DNA of 64,000 nucleotides from Gadus chalcogrammus (GCF_026213295.1 NC_079419.1:28701139-28765138); one strand, 5' to 3'; shown: positions 41,214 through 52,471, counted from the stretch's first letter. Numbers and translations: made by a program. The notes: a model not told the origin generated them from the letters alone.

Positions 41214-43956
41214 ATGAAGCGAAAAGGTCAAGATATCAGGACTTTTTTCAAGAAAAGGTCAGTCAACCAGAGGGAGACAGAAGAGGTGGAGACACAGAAA
41301 GACAGTCAGAGTGTGGAGGAGGAGACACAGAAAGTCAGCCAAAGTGTGGAGGTGGAGACACAGAAAGACAGTCAGAGTGTGGAGCTGGAGACACAGAAAG
41401 CCAGTCAGAGTGTGGAGGTGGAGACACAGAAAGACAGTCAGAGTGTGGAGCTGGAGACACAGAAAGCTAGTCAGAGTGTGGAGGTGGAGACACAGAAAGC
41501 CAGTCAGAGTGTGGAGCTGGAGACACAGAAAGCCAGTCAGAGTGTGGAGGGGGAGACACAGAAAGACAGTCAGAGTGTGGAGGTGGAGTCACAGAAAGAC
41601 AGCCCAGAACCCCCAGAGGACACAACCAGTCCAACAGGTCCACATGGTATGTCTCAGATTAGATAAAACAGTTATTTATATGGTTGCATTTTTTTTTTTT
41701 ATGTAAACAAAACACCTTTTGTGTTAACCCTGCCCATATTATACCTAAGCAAAGTAATCAGTATGACTTCTGTAGAGGAATCATGTAAATTATTTTTACT
41801 GTAAAATAGTTCTAACCTGTTTTCTCTTGTTCCAGATATATCTAAGCATCGAGGTGACAGCCCAAGTCAACCAATCAGGCAGGGATTCCCCAGAACTCTC
41901 CAGGGTGGAGCTTGGAGAAGTTTCCACGTAGAGTGGTACCAAGAACGTCAATGGCTTGAGTACTCGCATTCTAAAGATGCAGCATATTGCTATCCTTGTA
42001 GGCATTTTTCTCTACCTAATGTCCCCAAGAGTGTTTTTACGTCAGTGGATGGTTACTCTAATTGGAAAAAAGCAACATTTAGGGATAGTGGATTTTGTCG
42101 TCATGCTAAATCTGAGCACCATGTCAATGCAATGCTTGCATGGGAAGAAGATAAAAGAAGGAAGGACAACAACACATCAATGATAGTATTGATGGAAGCA
42201 GAAAATAGGAAAAAGATAACTGACAATCAAAAATACATCAAAACACTAGGTGAAATACTGTGTCTTACAGCAACCCAGAATATCGCCCAGCGTGGTCATA
42301 GAGAGTCTTCTGACTCAGAAAACAGGGGCAATTTCCTTGAGATTTTAGAACTCGTAAGCAAACATGACCAGTCAGTTAGGACAAGATTAGAAGATCAAGC
42401 CAAGAATGCCAAATACACCAGCAACCATATTCCAAATGAAATGATAAGCATTTTAGCAGGGATGGTCAGGGATGAGATTATTAAAGAGGTCAAAGAAAGT
42501 GAACAATTTTCTGTCATAGTGGATGAAACCAAAGATGTAAAAAAAAAAGAACAAATGTCTTTTGTTCTTTTTTTCTTGAGTTTCAGGAAGCAGAAAGGCT
42601 GGATGCTGCAGGTTTAACAGAAAAAATCATAGACTGTCTAGAGAGGCATGGCTTGAATTACAAGGAAAACTTAGTCGGGCAAGGCTATGATGGAGCAGCC
42701 GTTATGAGCGGGAAACACTCCGGTGTACAGGCTAGAATAAGGGATGTAGCCAGTCATGCTTTTTATGTACACTGCAGTTCACACTGTTTAAATCTAGTGA
42801 TAGTGGACAGTGTGAAATCTGTATCTGAGGCAGGAAAGTTTTTTTCTTTGTTGGAACGTCTGTATGTATTTATGTCAGGCTCGTATGCTCATGAGAAATG
42901 GCTGAAGGTGCAGCAAGAGATGTTTAAAGGTGAAGGACCAAGGGAGCTTCAGCGTCTTAGTGATACAAGATGGGCGTGCAGGTATGTAGCTTGTCGGAAT
43001 GTGATGGATAGGTTGCCTGCTATTGTGTGTGTCCTTGAAGACATTTCACATGAGGACAACCCAGATAGAGCTGTGGAGGCCAGAGGAATTCTGCATCAGA
43101 TAGATCTCAATTTTATTGGATGTCTTGTGGTGTTTAGAAAGATTTTAGGTGAATCAAAATTTTTGTCAGACATGCTCCAGTCAACAAAAATAGACCTAAC
43201 AAAAGCTGTTGAGTTGGCAGAAACACTCCAACAGACTCTCAGGGAATATCGCAGTGAGCCCTCTTTTGAGACTGTCTGGGGTGAAGTACTCGACATATGC
43301 CAAAGTAACAGCATCCCTACATCACAGCCCACCTGTAAACGAGCAAGACAGGTAGCAAGAAAACTACAGAGTAGTGTTGTTACATCCACTCTAGGACAGC
43401 ACACAAAACCAGATAACAAAGAGTTAAAGTCTATTACTCCATAATAGATTGCATGATTGGAGAGATGGAAAGGCGTTTTTCCAAAATTAACTGCGAAATC
43501 ATGAAAGGAATACAGGCCTTCAATCCATCAAGTCCTAGCTTTCTCAGTGAGGAGGCTGTTCTTTTGTTGGCAAATTCCTATGGGACAAATTCAGATGATG
43601 TTAAGCTTGAACTGCATCAGGTTAAGAGACTGTTTGATAGAACAGCAAAAAAGGAGAGACCGACTAGTCTCATGGAACTATTACTTTTTTTGGATCCCAT
43701 TAAGACTATTTTCTTTGAACTACATCGTTTATGTAAAATAGCTGTAGTTTTACCCGTTAGCAGTGCTTCATGTGAGCGGAGTTTCTCAACTCTAAAGCTG
43801 GTCAAGAACCACTTACGTTCTACCATGGCTGAGAATAGGTTGTCAAGCCTAGCTACACTTAGTATAGAGTCAGCACGTGCTAAGGGTCTTGATCTAGATG
43901 AGTTTGTGAGACGATTTGCTGTCGAACATGGCAACCGCCGTATTGTTCTTTTTTAG
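41214..43956 (+). pseudogene. hAT transposase (TTF zinc finger / DUF4371 type), broken by two frameshifts
   Basis: Exon 1 (ATG 41214 to donor GTATGT at 41647) encodes MKRKGQDIRTFFKKR and then about ten 11-residue repeats (SVEVETQKDSQ). Intron to the acceptor at 41835. Exon 2 restores the frame (GPH-DISKHRG) and holds a TTF-type zinc finger (W..Y-CYPCRHF..GFCRHAKSEHH), the DUF4371 region with VDETKD (likely first catalytic Asp), QGYDGAAVMSG (second Asp), and the hAT dimerisation domain (SSASCERSFSTLKLVKN) near the end. The frame changes near 42570-42590, where conserved sequence also seems missing, and again near 43425. No full-length protein can be made. It is the own gene of the hAT at 34804-44223. 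TTF-type hAT transposases act in the nucleus by cut-and-paste. Confidence 0.85.
41283..41606 (+). repeat. 33-bp coding minisatellite
   Basis: About ten units of GTGGAGACACAGAAAGACAG plus CAGAGTGTGGAG. Because 33 is a multiple of three, copy-number change keeps the frame. It encodes a hydrophilic 11-residue repeat in exon 1 of the transposase. Confidence 0.9.
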
Positions 43957-44219
43957 CTCCCTGACCTGCTGTTTAGAATTTAATATAGGCTACATTAATT
44001 GTTTGTGAAATTAAATAAAACTGAATTGTTTTGCTGCTGGATATGTAAATATGTTAACTGTTTTCATTAGCGATTAGTATAAATAAATACATATAGACAC
44101 CAGGCATGTGTGTTTCCAACAATAAAAAGACTTGACTTGACTTTGTGTGTGTGATTTGCCACCCTTGAATTTAACTTGCCACCCTTCTGCCACCCCATGT
44201 AACATTTTCTAGAATCGCC

Positions 44220-44223
<4 letters not shown>

Positions 44224-44289
<66 letters not shown>

Positions 44290-44353
44290 GCGCTCGCACG
44301 GTCGAGTCTCATTGGCGGGCCAACGTCTCTGGGCGGGTCAGTTTCTCATGGGG

Positions 44354-44423
<70 letters not shown>

Positions 44424-44525
44424 CTCATGTGGCTCACACACACACACACACACACACACGTGGCGCTCGCACGGTCGAGTCTCATTGGCGGGCCAACGTC
44501 TCTGGGCGGGTCAGTTTCTCATGTG

Positions 44526-44577
<52 letters not shown>

Positions 44578-44636
44578 TTCTCTAGCCATCCCCTCATCGT
44601 GCTTCCCTGTAATAAAACGAACTGAATTTTACTCTC

Positions 44637-44671
<35 letters not shown>
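44224..44671. repeat. (CA)n arrays alternating with a repeated 80-bp unit
   Basis: CA tracts at 44224-44286, 44358-44418, 44436-44458, 44526-44574 and 44642-44670 are separated by copies of GTGGCGCTCGCACGGTCGAG..GCCAACGTCTCTGGGCGGGT and GTTTCTCATG-GGC. The unit belongs to the composite repeat (compare 56200-56230, inverted). His-Thr ORFs here are artefacts. Confidence 0.9.
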
Positions 44672-44672
<1 letters not shown>

Positions 44673-45133
44673 CTTACTTGTATCACTGACTATTTCCCTA
44701 TCAATATTATCAGGAACCTTGTTTCAAGTGATTAAACCGTTTAAAAACACTAAATAGCCTACAGCATCTTCACTTTAATAATCAATGTTTATCATAGGAA
44801 CAGACAGCTGCTGCTAACGTATTGGGCATCACAGTAACGTTAGTAGTCGTGAGTTGTAGAGTTTTGCTACAGTCTGCTGAGCGTCTAGAGCCAGAGAAGG
44901 AGAAAGCGGACCGCTGGGCTAACGTTAGGCTTAAAGCTAATCAGGCTCAGCCTTCACCTTAAAGCCGAGTTCAAGGGGCTCGGTTACGCAGTTGGATAGC
45001 GCATAACACAGTTGTAGAAGTATAACCAACGCTTAACGTGCTGCAATAAAACTGGTCTGAATTGAGTTTATTAGGTTTTTACTCTCTCCCTCACACACAG
45101 ACTTCAACTGGAAATAGTCTGTGATAGTAGAAG
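44672..45133. other. Non-coding stretch inside the outer hAT
   Basis: No ORF. The segment 45060-45112 (GTTTATTAGGTTTTTACTCT) is repeated inverted at about 45345-45390, and 44815-44860 is repeated directly near 45400-45445. Confidence 0.5.
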
Positions 45134-45141
45134 TCTGTGTG

Positions 45142-45335
45142 CAGGGGCGGCCTTCCCTACAGGCGGGTCAGGCGGCCGCCTAGAGCGCCATCTAGAGGGG
45201 GAGCGCAAAATATAAAATGCGCCCGAAAAAAAAAAAAAAAATTACTTATTGGCCACGTCTCCCCGTCAACTTATTGGCCACGTCTCCCCCCCCCCCCCCT
45301 TGCCTAGAGCGCCAAATGTGCTGGGGCTGCCCCTG
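45142..45335. mobile_element. Short hAT MITE, 194 bp, TSD TCTGTGTG
   Basis: CAGGGGCGGCCTTCCC at the left and the inverted CAGGGGCAGCCCCAGC at the right are flanked by TCTGTGTG (45134-45141, 45336-45343). It contains an A15 run, a C14 run and a duplicated ACTTATTGGCCACGTCTCCC. Confidence 0.85.
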
Positions 45336-46301
45336 TCTGTGTGTGAGGGAGAGGGTAAAAACCTAATAAACTCAATTCAGTCCAGAGCATGTTTCGATAA
45401 CGTTAATGGGCTCACAGTAATGTTACTAGTAGTTGTGAGTTGTAGGAGGACTGGGATGTTTATTACAATTTCCCGAGAGTCTGCTGCCTTAACTTACCTC
45501 GAAACCAAACCAGACAAAACCTTTTCTCCTCTCCGCCGTGTTTGAGAGCACTCTGCATGCACAGCTTTCACTGCTGATTGGCTGTTACCCGTCGTGGCTC
45601 TGCGTGTAACCAGAGTGTGTAACCAATCAGATGGTGCTATGGATGGGACAATGCTGGAGACAGCATAGTGACAGCAGTCAGAGAGGCGCGGCTGCATCAG
45701 AGGCAAAATAACCCCGTTTTAAATTGATCTCTTATCAGCCATCGGATCAAAAAAAGAAGCCGATGCCGATATGCGTCAAAATGCCGAATATCGGCACTAC
45801 TATTCTGTAGTTCAGTGGTCATCAACCTTTTAAGCCCAAGATCTCTGACCTCGACCTGTGTGAAAGGCAAGATCTACCTATTGAAGACTTGAGAAAAAAC
45901 AGACAGCACAGAGTGTATTTCCAATTAAAGGCCTTTTATTGAGTCTAATTGTAAGAATTGCATGTAATTCTTTGCTCAGCTTTCTTTTTTAATGCAATCA
46001 ATCAAAGCTAACTGAAAACAAAAAATGAAACCATGTGCCCTATTTACCATTTATAAAATTGTCCAACTGTACAACAACACACACATAACACAGCAAACAT
46101 AACACAACAAAGAGGAAAAAATCTACACACTTGCAGTGGACAGATATTGAAGTGCAATTAGCTGTTTTGCTTACCCAATAACCACATGTAAGTTAACAAA
46201 TGTATGATTCACATTTTAGAAAGTGGAACTGTGATGTGTATCACTAAAATTCTCAGTGCAATTAAGTAAGCGCCATGTCACATCTAAAGCAGCATCACCT
46301 C

Positions 46302-47358
46302 TAGGGATGTGAATTGATAAGAATTTCACGATTCCGATTCCGATTCTGCTTATCGATCCGATTCCTTATCGATTCTCTTATTGATTCTCATTGGGTGAGA
46401 AAATAATTACAAATGTGTTTGTTTGTATTAAATCTCTTTAATATCTGATCAGAAGTGCGGCTAGTATTAGGAAATTGTAGATTTTCAAATCAATTGGTCT
46501 AGACAAAAAAATATATGTTTGGCTTTTTAAGCCCAAATGCCATCATTATGTGCCATAAAACTAAAAACACAGACTGAAAACAGTCAAGTAAGAGCTTGTG
46601 CCTTTTGGAATGCTAACAGTGCTCATTTGCATTCAATTTGTAACAAAATTCAACTGACATAAACAAAATGAAGTAAGATTAGACAGAGATTTATTAGATG
46701 GGCCTACCTAATAAACCGTTGGAACACACAAGACTGGAAACCATAGCAACGCCGGTAAATAAACCCTGAGAAGCCCAATCCCTATGAGAGCTCCCCACGC
46801 TACGGCCATCCGGAGGCGCACAGAGCTGTTGGCCGTGATATTATATATACAATTATATTATATTATATACTATTATATAGAGCTCCGGGAGTCGCAAACA
46901 GCAACAATCACTTTCTCCTCCATGCTGCAGTTCACCCCGGACTGCACTGCACTGAGTTTGACGGTTGAACGCTGATTGGCTGTTACGTTACCCATGTCAC
47001 TCAGTTGTCACGCTGTTGAACGCTGATTGGCTGTCATCACGACAAAAACTTGTCGGCGGTTTCTTCTCGCGAAAAATTCGCCCGATACGCGTCTCTACGT
47101 TCACTTTGTATGGGATCTTGTCGCCCCGTCGCGTTTGGTGTGAACGCACAATGCGCTTCTTCCTCGGCGGCGCTGTCACGTTAAAATTGTAAATTTATTG
47201 TAAACCAAATCAAAGCAGTGTGTGTGTGACGTCATGACGCATATGCCGCGACCGGAACCGATAAGCGGAATCGTTAAGCAGGCTTGCTAATGATTCCAAG
47301 GAATCGGTTGACTCGGCACCGGTTCTGAACAAGAACCGGTTCTCGATTCCCATCCCTA
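46302..47358. mobile_element. hAT MITE, 1.06 kb, TSD ATCACCTC
   Basis: TAGGGATGTGAATTGATAAG and inverted TAGGGATGGGAATCGAGAAC ends are flanked by ATCACCTC (46294-46301, 47359-47366). The interior is non-coding, with a direct repeat GTTGAACGCTGATTGGCTGT at 46964 and 47015. It lies in the 3' UTR of the surrounding hAT. Confidence 0.9.
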
Positions 47359-47410
47359 ATCACCTCACAACGCCATCTGAAGGCAAAAGACAGCCGTCAT
47401 GTTATTCAAA

Positions 47411-48171
47411 TTAGTGTGATGGCTGTGACTGAATACTGTCAGTGAGTGCCTTGAAGTCTGGTTCATAGCTACAGACAGCCAGCCTGAGACAGTCAGTGAG
47501 GTGTCGGTCTGTAAGGCGGCTCCTGTACTTGGATTTGATTATTTTCATTTGTGAAAACGCCATTTCACAAAGATAAGTAGATCCAAAGTAGGCACTCACT
47601 CTTAGTGCACATGCAGCGAGGAGAGGACCAGTCCCCAAAAGTCACTGTCCCTTGATCTGGTTTTCAGCTCTATGTCATTTTGCAAATCAACCATCTCCAT
47701 GTCAACTCCACTTGGCAAAGCAAATACCTGCTGGAATCTGCCTGCTACCTGGTCTATATTAATGGGCAGAAATGGGTTTGAGAGGAATGCAACAATATCG
47801 TCCATGACGTCTAACTCAACAAAACGCAGATTGAACTCAGTTGTCACTTTGTCCAGCTGGGCACAGTACTGCTCTGGGTTAAAAACATCCTTGTTTTTGA
47901 TTGCGTGTGACATTTTCTCCAAGTTGGGGAAGTGGGTCAGCCTCTTGTTCTTTAGGTGTGTGGTCCAAACACCCAGCTTGGCCTTGAACCCATTCACTGC
48001 GCTAATCATGTGGGGCAGGTGTCTGTCCTTTCCCTGCAGCTCGTTGTTGAGTGTGTTTAGTTTTGCCGTTAGGTCTGTTAAAGACCCCAGATCCAGTAGC
48101 CACTTATCATCGGACAGTTCCCCATGCTCCTCGTTCCTTGTTGACAAAAAAGTCTTTATCTCAGGCAGCAA
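47411..48171 (-). pseudogene. hAT transposase C-terminal part (Charlie/GTF2IRD2-SCAND3-like), frameshifted
   Basis: The minus strand from 48171 encodes words typical of this hAT branch (LTDLTAKLNTLNNELQGKDR, FPNLEKM, DIELKTRSRD). Near 47620 the frame changes, and the second frame (to 47411) holds the hAT dimerisation end (SAYFGSTYLCEMAFSQMKII, then KYRSRLTDRHLTDCLRLAVC). The N-terminal zinc finger and catalytic first half are missing because the element is cut off at about 48190. It cannot be active. Confidence 0.85.
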
Positions 48172-48190
48172 GTCAACAAATCGCTGCGAA

Positions 48191-48592
48191 TTCTAGACCC
48201 CTGCATCATCGGGCTGGATCTACTGACTCGTTGGGGGGCTAGGGAGGATGTGTCAAGGAACACCATTCACTTCGGCAAGGAGACGCTGACCCTCCAGTGA
48301 CGTCAAGGGGGGAAGATAGGGTGTACACAAGCCCAGCTGTGTTCACCAGGTGCCACACCATCACCGCCGCCATCCCCTGAGACGACAACAGCGAACTCTG
48401 TGGAGGCTACGACTCCTCAGCCCCCATCGTCAGATGTTGACAACGCGATCCAGGAACTGTACCAGCGGAGCAGTGAAGGACTCCATGCTCAGAAGATTCA
48501 ACAGGTGCGAGACCTGCTCCAGCAGTTTACAGACATTTTTGCTGCACGAAATCAGGACTGCACCCAAACTAACCTGGTGCAGCACTCAATTG
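48191..48592 (+). pseudogene. Fragment of a second gypsy family: protease end to RT leader
   Basis: In pieces of different frame the plus strand encodes CIIGLDLLTRWGA and FGKETLTLQ (C-terminal part of a gypsy protease) followed by a stop, then VDNAIQELYQRSSEGLHA and FTDIFAARNQDCTQTNLVQH (linker and start of RT). The sequence is cut at 48593 by CAGGGATGCAAACTTGTCAC, the left end of a fish hAT MITE. It differs clearly from the gypsy in the 1166-16767 array. Confidence 0.75.
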
Positions 48593-49805
48593 CAGGGATG
48601 CAAACTTGTCACCTTTCGGCGAAATTCGCCGTTTTTGTTCCGAAAAAGGTCATTTGTGTGATTCATGGAGATCTGCAATAAAAATATTTCGGGGGGGGGG
48701 GGGGGCGTCGTCCAATTAATCGGCGAACGCAAGCTGTCATAAATATTTATTCGAAGCTTGTTCGTTTGGCCAACCCGTGTAAACATGTCATCTTCGGGTC
48801 TGTAGCTGCCTTGATTCCGTACTAGACAGGAGTGACGTTGGTACGCTTCTAAAACGTCAGGCTTTCTAACGTAGGCTAACGTGCTAATGAGAACATTTGT
48901 TTGACCGGCTGCCGGTTATATCCGTGTGGTTAATTTGCAGTTGCGGTGTTGTCAGCTTACTGTTACATTAAACTGCAATCAGAAAATGCGGTTATATGCT
49001 ATAGACCCTATAGTGTCTGTGGTGTAAAGGCTGGGACGAATTAAAAAATATAAATACACTTTATGTTGAAACTATAGACCGTCCCGATTCCCATTGAAAC
49101 GAATGGCGCGGTGATTATTCTTCAAAACGAGATCTGTTAAATTGTGAAAAATAAATCAAACTGTAATCAGACAACACGGTTATATGCTATAGACCCTAGA
49201 GTATCTGTGGTATAAAGGCTGAGACGAATTTCGAATTATAAATATGTACAATCCATAACGTTAGCTCTCTGGCTCATAGCTCAGCGGACTAGAATACCTC
49301 CTAGAACCATTGCCTGTAGGCCGGAAACGGAAATGGGGGCTGTTTACGTTTGGTTGTAGTCTTTTCACTCGGTTCTCCGAATCAACAGTAGGGCTAGAAC
49401 CGAGCGAAAAGACTACAACCAAATTTGAACTACAACGAAACTAGTTCCCTTTCCGCTTCCGGCCAACGAGCAATGAGTCTTCCAACAGAAATCAATGGGA
49501 TTTACAAAATGCGCTAAATGTACAATAAAACACGATAGAAACTGTATTTCGCTACGATGCTTGATTCAACCACTCTATTTCATCCTAGACAAATCACGAA
49601 GTGGGCTCGATGTTCAAAATACCGAAAAAAAATAATAGCTCACAGCAACATTTTGAAAAAAAAAAACTATGAACTAGTTCATTTTTTGGAACTGTGAACT
49701 TAGTTCAAATCTTTGAATTATGAACGCTGAACTGAACTAGTTCATTTTAAAATTTGTGAACTGAACTTTGAACTAGTTCACGTAGAAAGTGAACTATCAC
49801 AACAC

Positions 49806-49836
<31 letters not shown>
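48593..49836. mobile_element. Left end of a hAT-type MITE and unassigned repeats
   Basis: CAGGGATGCAAACTTGTCAC starts at 48593 with inverted GGCGAA/TTCGCC steps nearby; its right end is not found. From 48988 to about 49250 two units of the GGTTATATGCTATAGACC family lie in tandem. From 49350 to 49420 GTTTGGTTGTAGTCTTTTC faces its complement. From 49660 to 49790 several GAACTAGTTC motifs occur. No coding sequence is supported. Confidence 0.4.
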
Positions 49837-50222
49837 TGTGGCATCCCGCCACGGAAACCTCGGCCTGGACGGGCCCGGGGTACTGTTAAGGACTGGGTAT
49901 ACTACCCCCACCCACCAGCCGGCGACGAAGAGCAGCCCTTTCGGCTCCTCAATCAGGGTGATTGGGGGACACCTGGCCGAAAGTGGAGGAGCCATTTTAA
50001 AAGGAGGCACAGCACAGCACAGCACGGTTCGGGTGCCGGAAGGAAGGGCTTGTGGCAGCGAGAGAGCCTAGAGGCCCACGGAGGCCCTAGAGACCGCGAC
50101 TCCTTCCTTGTGTGATTGATCTAAGTTGATTGTCTGAAATAAATGCCTGAAATGGCTTTAACCCCAATGCCGAGCGAGTTTTGTCAGTGGATTTCGGCTC
50201 AACTGAGCACCGGGATACCACA
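49837..50222 (+). repeat. LTR of the second gypsy family
   Basis: It begins TGTGGCATCCCGCCACGG after an (AT)n tract and ends GGGATACCACA, giving TG..CA. AATAAA lies at 50138-50143. The following TATGGTGGAGAATGC has the position of a primer binding site, though I cannot name the tRNA. Only this LTR copy is seen in the window. Confidence 0.65.
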
Positions 50223-50280
50223 TATGGTGGAGAATGCAGGCATAAGAAGAACCCACTACGAACCCCCCGGTAAAGTACCC

Positions 50281-50395
50281 CACCCCGCCGCCGCCGCCGC
50301 AAGGGACGCCGCCGCCGCCGCAAGGGACGCCGCCGCCGCCGCAAGGGACGCCGCCGCCGCCGCAAGGGACGCCGCCGCCGCCGCAAGGGTTCTGT
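50281..50395. repeat. 21-bp GCC-rich minisatellite, five units
   Basis: Units of AAGGGACGCCGCCGCCGCC plus GC lie exactly between the LTR leader and the RT fragment. They replace gag, protease and the first part of RT. Confidence 0.9.
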
Positions 50396-50806
50396 GTGGA
50401 CTATCGTCACTTGAACGATGTAACCAGAAAGGACTCTTATCCCTTGCCCCGCATAGATGACGCCTTGGACAAAGTCGCAGGGTCTCAGTGGTTCAGCTCA
50501 CTAGACCTGCGGAGCGGCTACTGGCAGGTGGAGCTGGCACCAGATGCAAGACCAAAGACGGCTTTCGCCATCGGCCAAGGGCTCTGGCAGTTCAGGGTGA
50601 TGCCCTTTGGTCTCTGCAATGCTCCCGCCAGGCTCAAGAGACTTATTGAGAGGGTTCTGGCTCACATCCACGGAAAACAGTGCATGGTCTACCTTGATGA
50701 CCTTCTGGTCCACGCCAGGGACTTCAAGCTGGCCCTGCAGAACCTCCGCCAGGTCTTCCAAACCATTCGGGGTGCAGGCCTGCGCCTACACCCCAAAAAT
50801 TGTGAA
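50391..50806 (+). pseudogene. Gypsy reverse transcriptase fragment
   Basis: The frame encodes FCVDYRHLND, SSLDLRSGYWQVELAPDARP, MPFGLCNAPA and the catalytic YLDD (near 50690-50701), then LRLHPKNCE, where it stops matching at about 50806 and runs into another repeat (GGTTATATGCTATAGACC). It is the palm part of a Ty3/gypsy RT without RNase H or integrase. With the LTR at 49837 it looks like one element with large internal deletions. The protease/RT-leader piece at 48191-48592 is probably the same family. Confidence 0.85.
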
Positions 50807-50855
50807 AAATGCATTAAACTGTAATCAGAAATTGTGGTTATATGCTATAGACCAG

Positions 50856-52471
50856 GGGCCTGTACTACGAAGCTCGATTAGAGGGTTAGCGAGGTATGTT
50901 GAGCTGAAAGCTTGGGTTAGCTGTACCACGAAAGTCGATCTCACCATGGTGACTTATGCTCGCAACCAAACCTGGTCGGGAGCAGCTTTTCAGCTTAGTC
51001 TAGCCGGAGATCGGCTACTTAAATCAGCGTGCGCAGCTTCCTAGCCCCTCCTCCGACAATGGCGACACCATTTTTGGGTGTTCCCGTGGACCACGGCGCA
51101 CTTATCGTACAGGCGTCTCTCCGGAGACAGAGGGTTTTTCGGGACAGAACCGACCCCTTGGCATTGTCTGACGATATTCTTTATGAGAGATACAGATTCT
51201 CATCAGAGGGTATTCGTTATTTGATCGTCCTTGTTGGACCGTATGTTGGCAATGCTACACAAAGAAGCCGTGCACTTACTGTTGCGCAGTGTGTCTGGGT
51301 TTCAAGTTCGAAGGTGGCCCCGCACGTTCCACGTACATTAACCTATAGTCAAGTGCCGTGTTGTCCATTATCCCTTATATAACCGCTATGTAGGCCTAGG
51401 CATTTTTTATTCTACAAATTCATATTATAGCTGTGAGAATTGTTAAAAAAAATCACCTCCATAGTCGCCTTGGATTCACAGAGTCTCCTGCAAGAATCAG
51501 GGAAACCTAGACATTCTTTACAAAAATTAAACATTTAGAAGAATACGTGATACTTTGCTTTGATAGTTATATACCTCTGATTGGAGATTGATTGTCGGCG
51601 GCTCCTCCAAAATAATGTTACCTTCAACTAAAAATGACACAATTATTTTACCCTCAATCATTTCACATTTGATTAGCAAGACAATTATTTATGTCCATTG
51701 CCAATACATGAATGCTCATTACAAACGCCTTGGATGTCGAGGCAGTGGGGTCAGAGGACATCCACCCTTCCACCATCATCGGCCGACCTTCGATATTGGC
51801 GAGAGCCAGCTCCTCCGAAGTGGTGAAGGGCGGTGGAGCGGTATTGATTTGGGTTTTCTTTTTATTTGCTACAGGTAATCAACATGAGATTAAGGTTGGA
51901 GCCTAGGCCATTGCAAATCATAGGCTAGATTCACCTGAAATTATCCAAATGGATGCTTACAACTTACCACATTGAATAATATTTTTATATTTATTTTTGA
52001 CTTGGCCCCATGTTCGTAGGAGCATGCTGGCACCACATATGGCGGTAAAACGCATGATAATACATGATATTTTTTAGACAATATGCAGAATCATTTCACT
52101 TACGAATTAACACGGTCTGCTATTTTTTGCCAGCACGCCACCCTAGCCATATTATGGGCAACCGTGTTCCCCTTGGCTGTGATTTGTACTTTGAATTCCT
52201 CATAGGAGTTCATAATAATTCACTGCTCGCCTTGGGTGAAATGCACCGCTCTCGCTCGATTCATTTTGCGTAAGGGTGAGTCAAATGACGTGATAAACGC
52301 CCCTTTTATGTGAACGCGCATTGAACCTAAAGCCGAAGACCTGGTTCAACTAATTGAATCTAAAGTGAGCGTCGTGGTACCATTTAACTCTGATTGCGAG
52401 TTGCGGCTCTGTCGAGCCAGGTTTTCCCAAGAAAGCCTGGGTATGTTCAGCTAGGTTCGTTGTGTACCCCC
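50856..52471 (+). mobile_element. Harbinger element copy 1, TSD CAG
   Basis: GGGCCTGTACTACGAAGCTC (left) pairs imperfectly with the inverted right end GGGGGTACACAACGAACCTA. CAG flanks both sides (50853-50855, 52472-52474), and the second CAG is also the first three bases of the adjoining hAT end. It carries a piece of transposase near the left end; 51297-52470 is otherwise non-coding. CWG is a TSD described for some PIF/Harbinger elements. Confidence 0.7.
51059..51295 (+). pseudogene. HARBI1-like Harbinger transposase, N-terminal fragment
   Basis: From ATG 51059 about 79 codons resemble the N-terminus of HARBI1-type nucleases: DDILYERYRFSSEGIRYLI, then VGPYVGNATQRSRALTVAQ. In the family this is followed by a LRFFATG-like segment and the DDE domain, but here the similarity ends after about 51295 and the DDE domain is absent. 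It is a remnant within Harbinger copy 1; the related copy at 53947-53760 is on the other strand. Confidence 0.75.

Larger units (their letters stand above)
34804..44223 (+). mobile_element. hAT element relic with its own transposase gene, TSD CACACACA
   Basis: The ends CAGTGGCGAAACTACC (34804) and the inverted CAGTGGCGATTCTAGA (44223) carry the terminal CAG..CTG of hAT and share GGGGTGGCA blocks. It inserted in the CA microsatellite of the composite repeat, so the 8-bp TSD reads CACACACA on both sides. The transposase gene lies at 41214-43956, and AATAAA follows at about 44015. Two non-autonomous hATs (35217-39350, 40250-41116) later entered its 5' half. Confidence 0.85.
31887..44530 (+). repeat. 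Composite fish repeat, copy I (31887-32243, 32933-33955, 34537-34803, 44224-44530)
   Basis: It begins TTAAAGGTCCCATGACATG and contains three tandem units of roughly 400 bp (starting near 32990, 33430 and 33880) with the shared texts GGCCAAAAGCTGTGTG and GGAGCTCTATATCTAAA, then a (CA)n tract with GTGGCGCTCGCACGGTCGAG. An L2, a 574-bp element and a hAT relic have split it. An inverted second copy is at 55956-62261. The TTAA start suggests a TTAA-inserting DNA element, but the right end of this copy is not visible. Confidence 0.6.
31665..45799. mobile_element. Outer hAT-type element, 14 kb with nested insertions, TSD CTATTCTG
   Basis: TAGAGATAGACCGATATG at 31665 and the inverted end ATATCGGCACTA at 45788-45799 are flanked by the same 8 bp, CTATTCTG (31657-31664 and 45800-45807). 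Repeated GCCGATA motifs lie at both ends. An 8-bp TSD and TAG..CTA ends fit hAT. Its own sequence is only about 220 bp on the left and about 460 bp on the right; the rest is insertion. It is non-autonomous as far as I can see. Confidence 0.8.
45813..48190 (-). mobile_element. 3' part of a hAT element (Charlie-like), minus strand
   Basis: CAGTGGTCATCAACCTTTTA at 45813 is a hAT terminal repeat immediately right of the outer hAT's TSD. The coding remnant at 47411-48171 reads toward it. The other end is lost where gypsy-derived sequence begins at about 48191. Non-coding DNA at 45830-46293 is its 3' UTR region. Confidence 0.7.

Noticed and set aside
47672..48196. 174-codon plus-strand ORF
   Set aside because: It is antisense to the hAT transposase relic, whose minus-strand frame carries the recognisable motifs.
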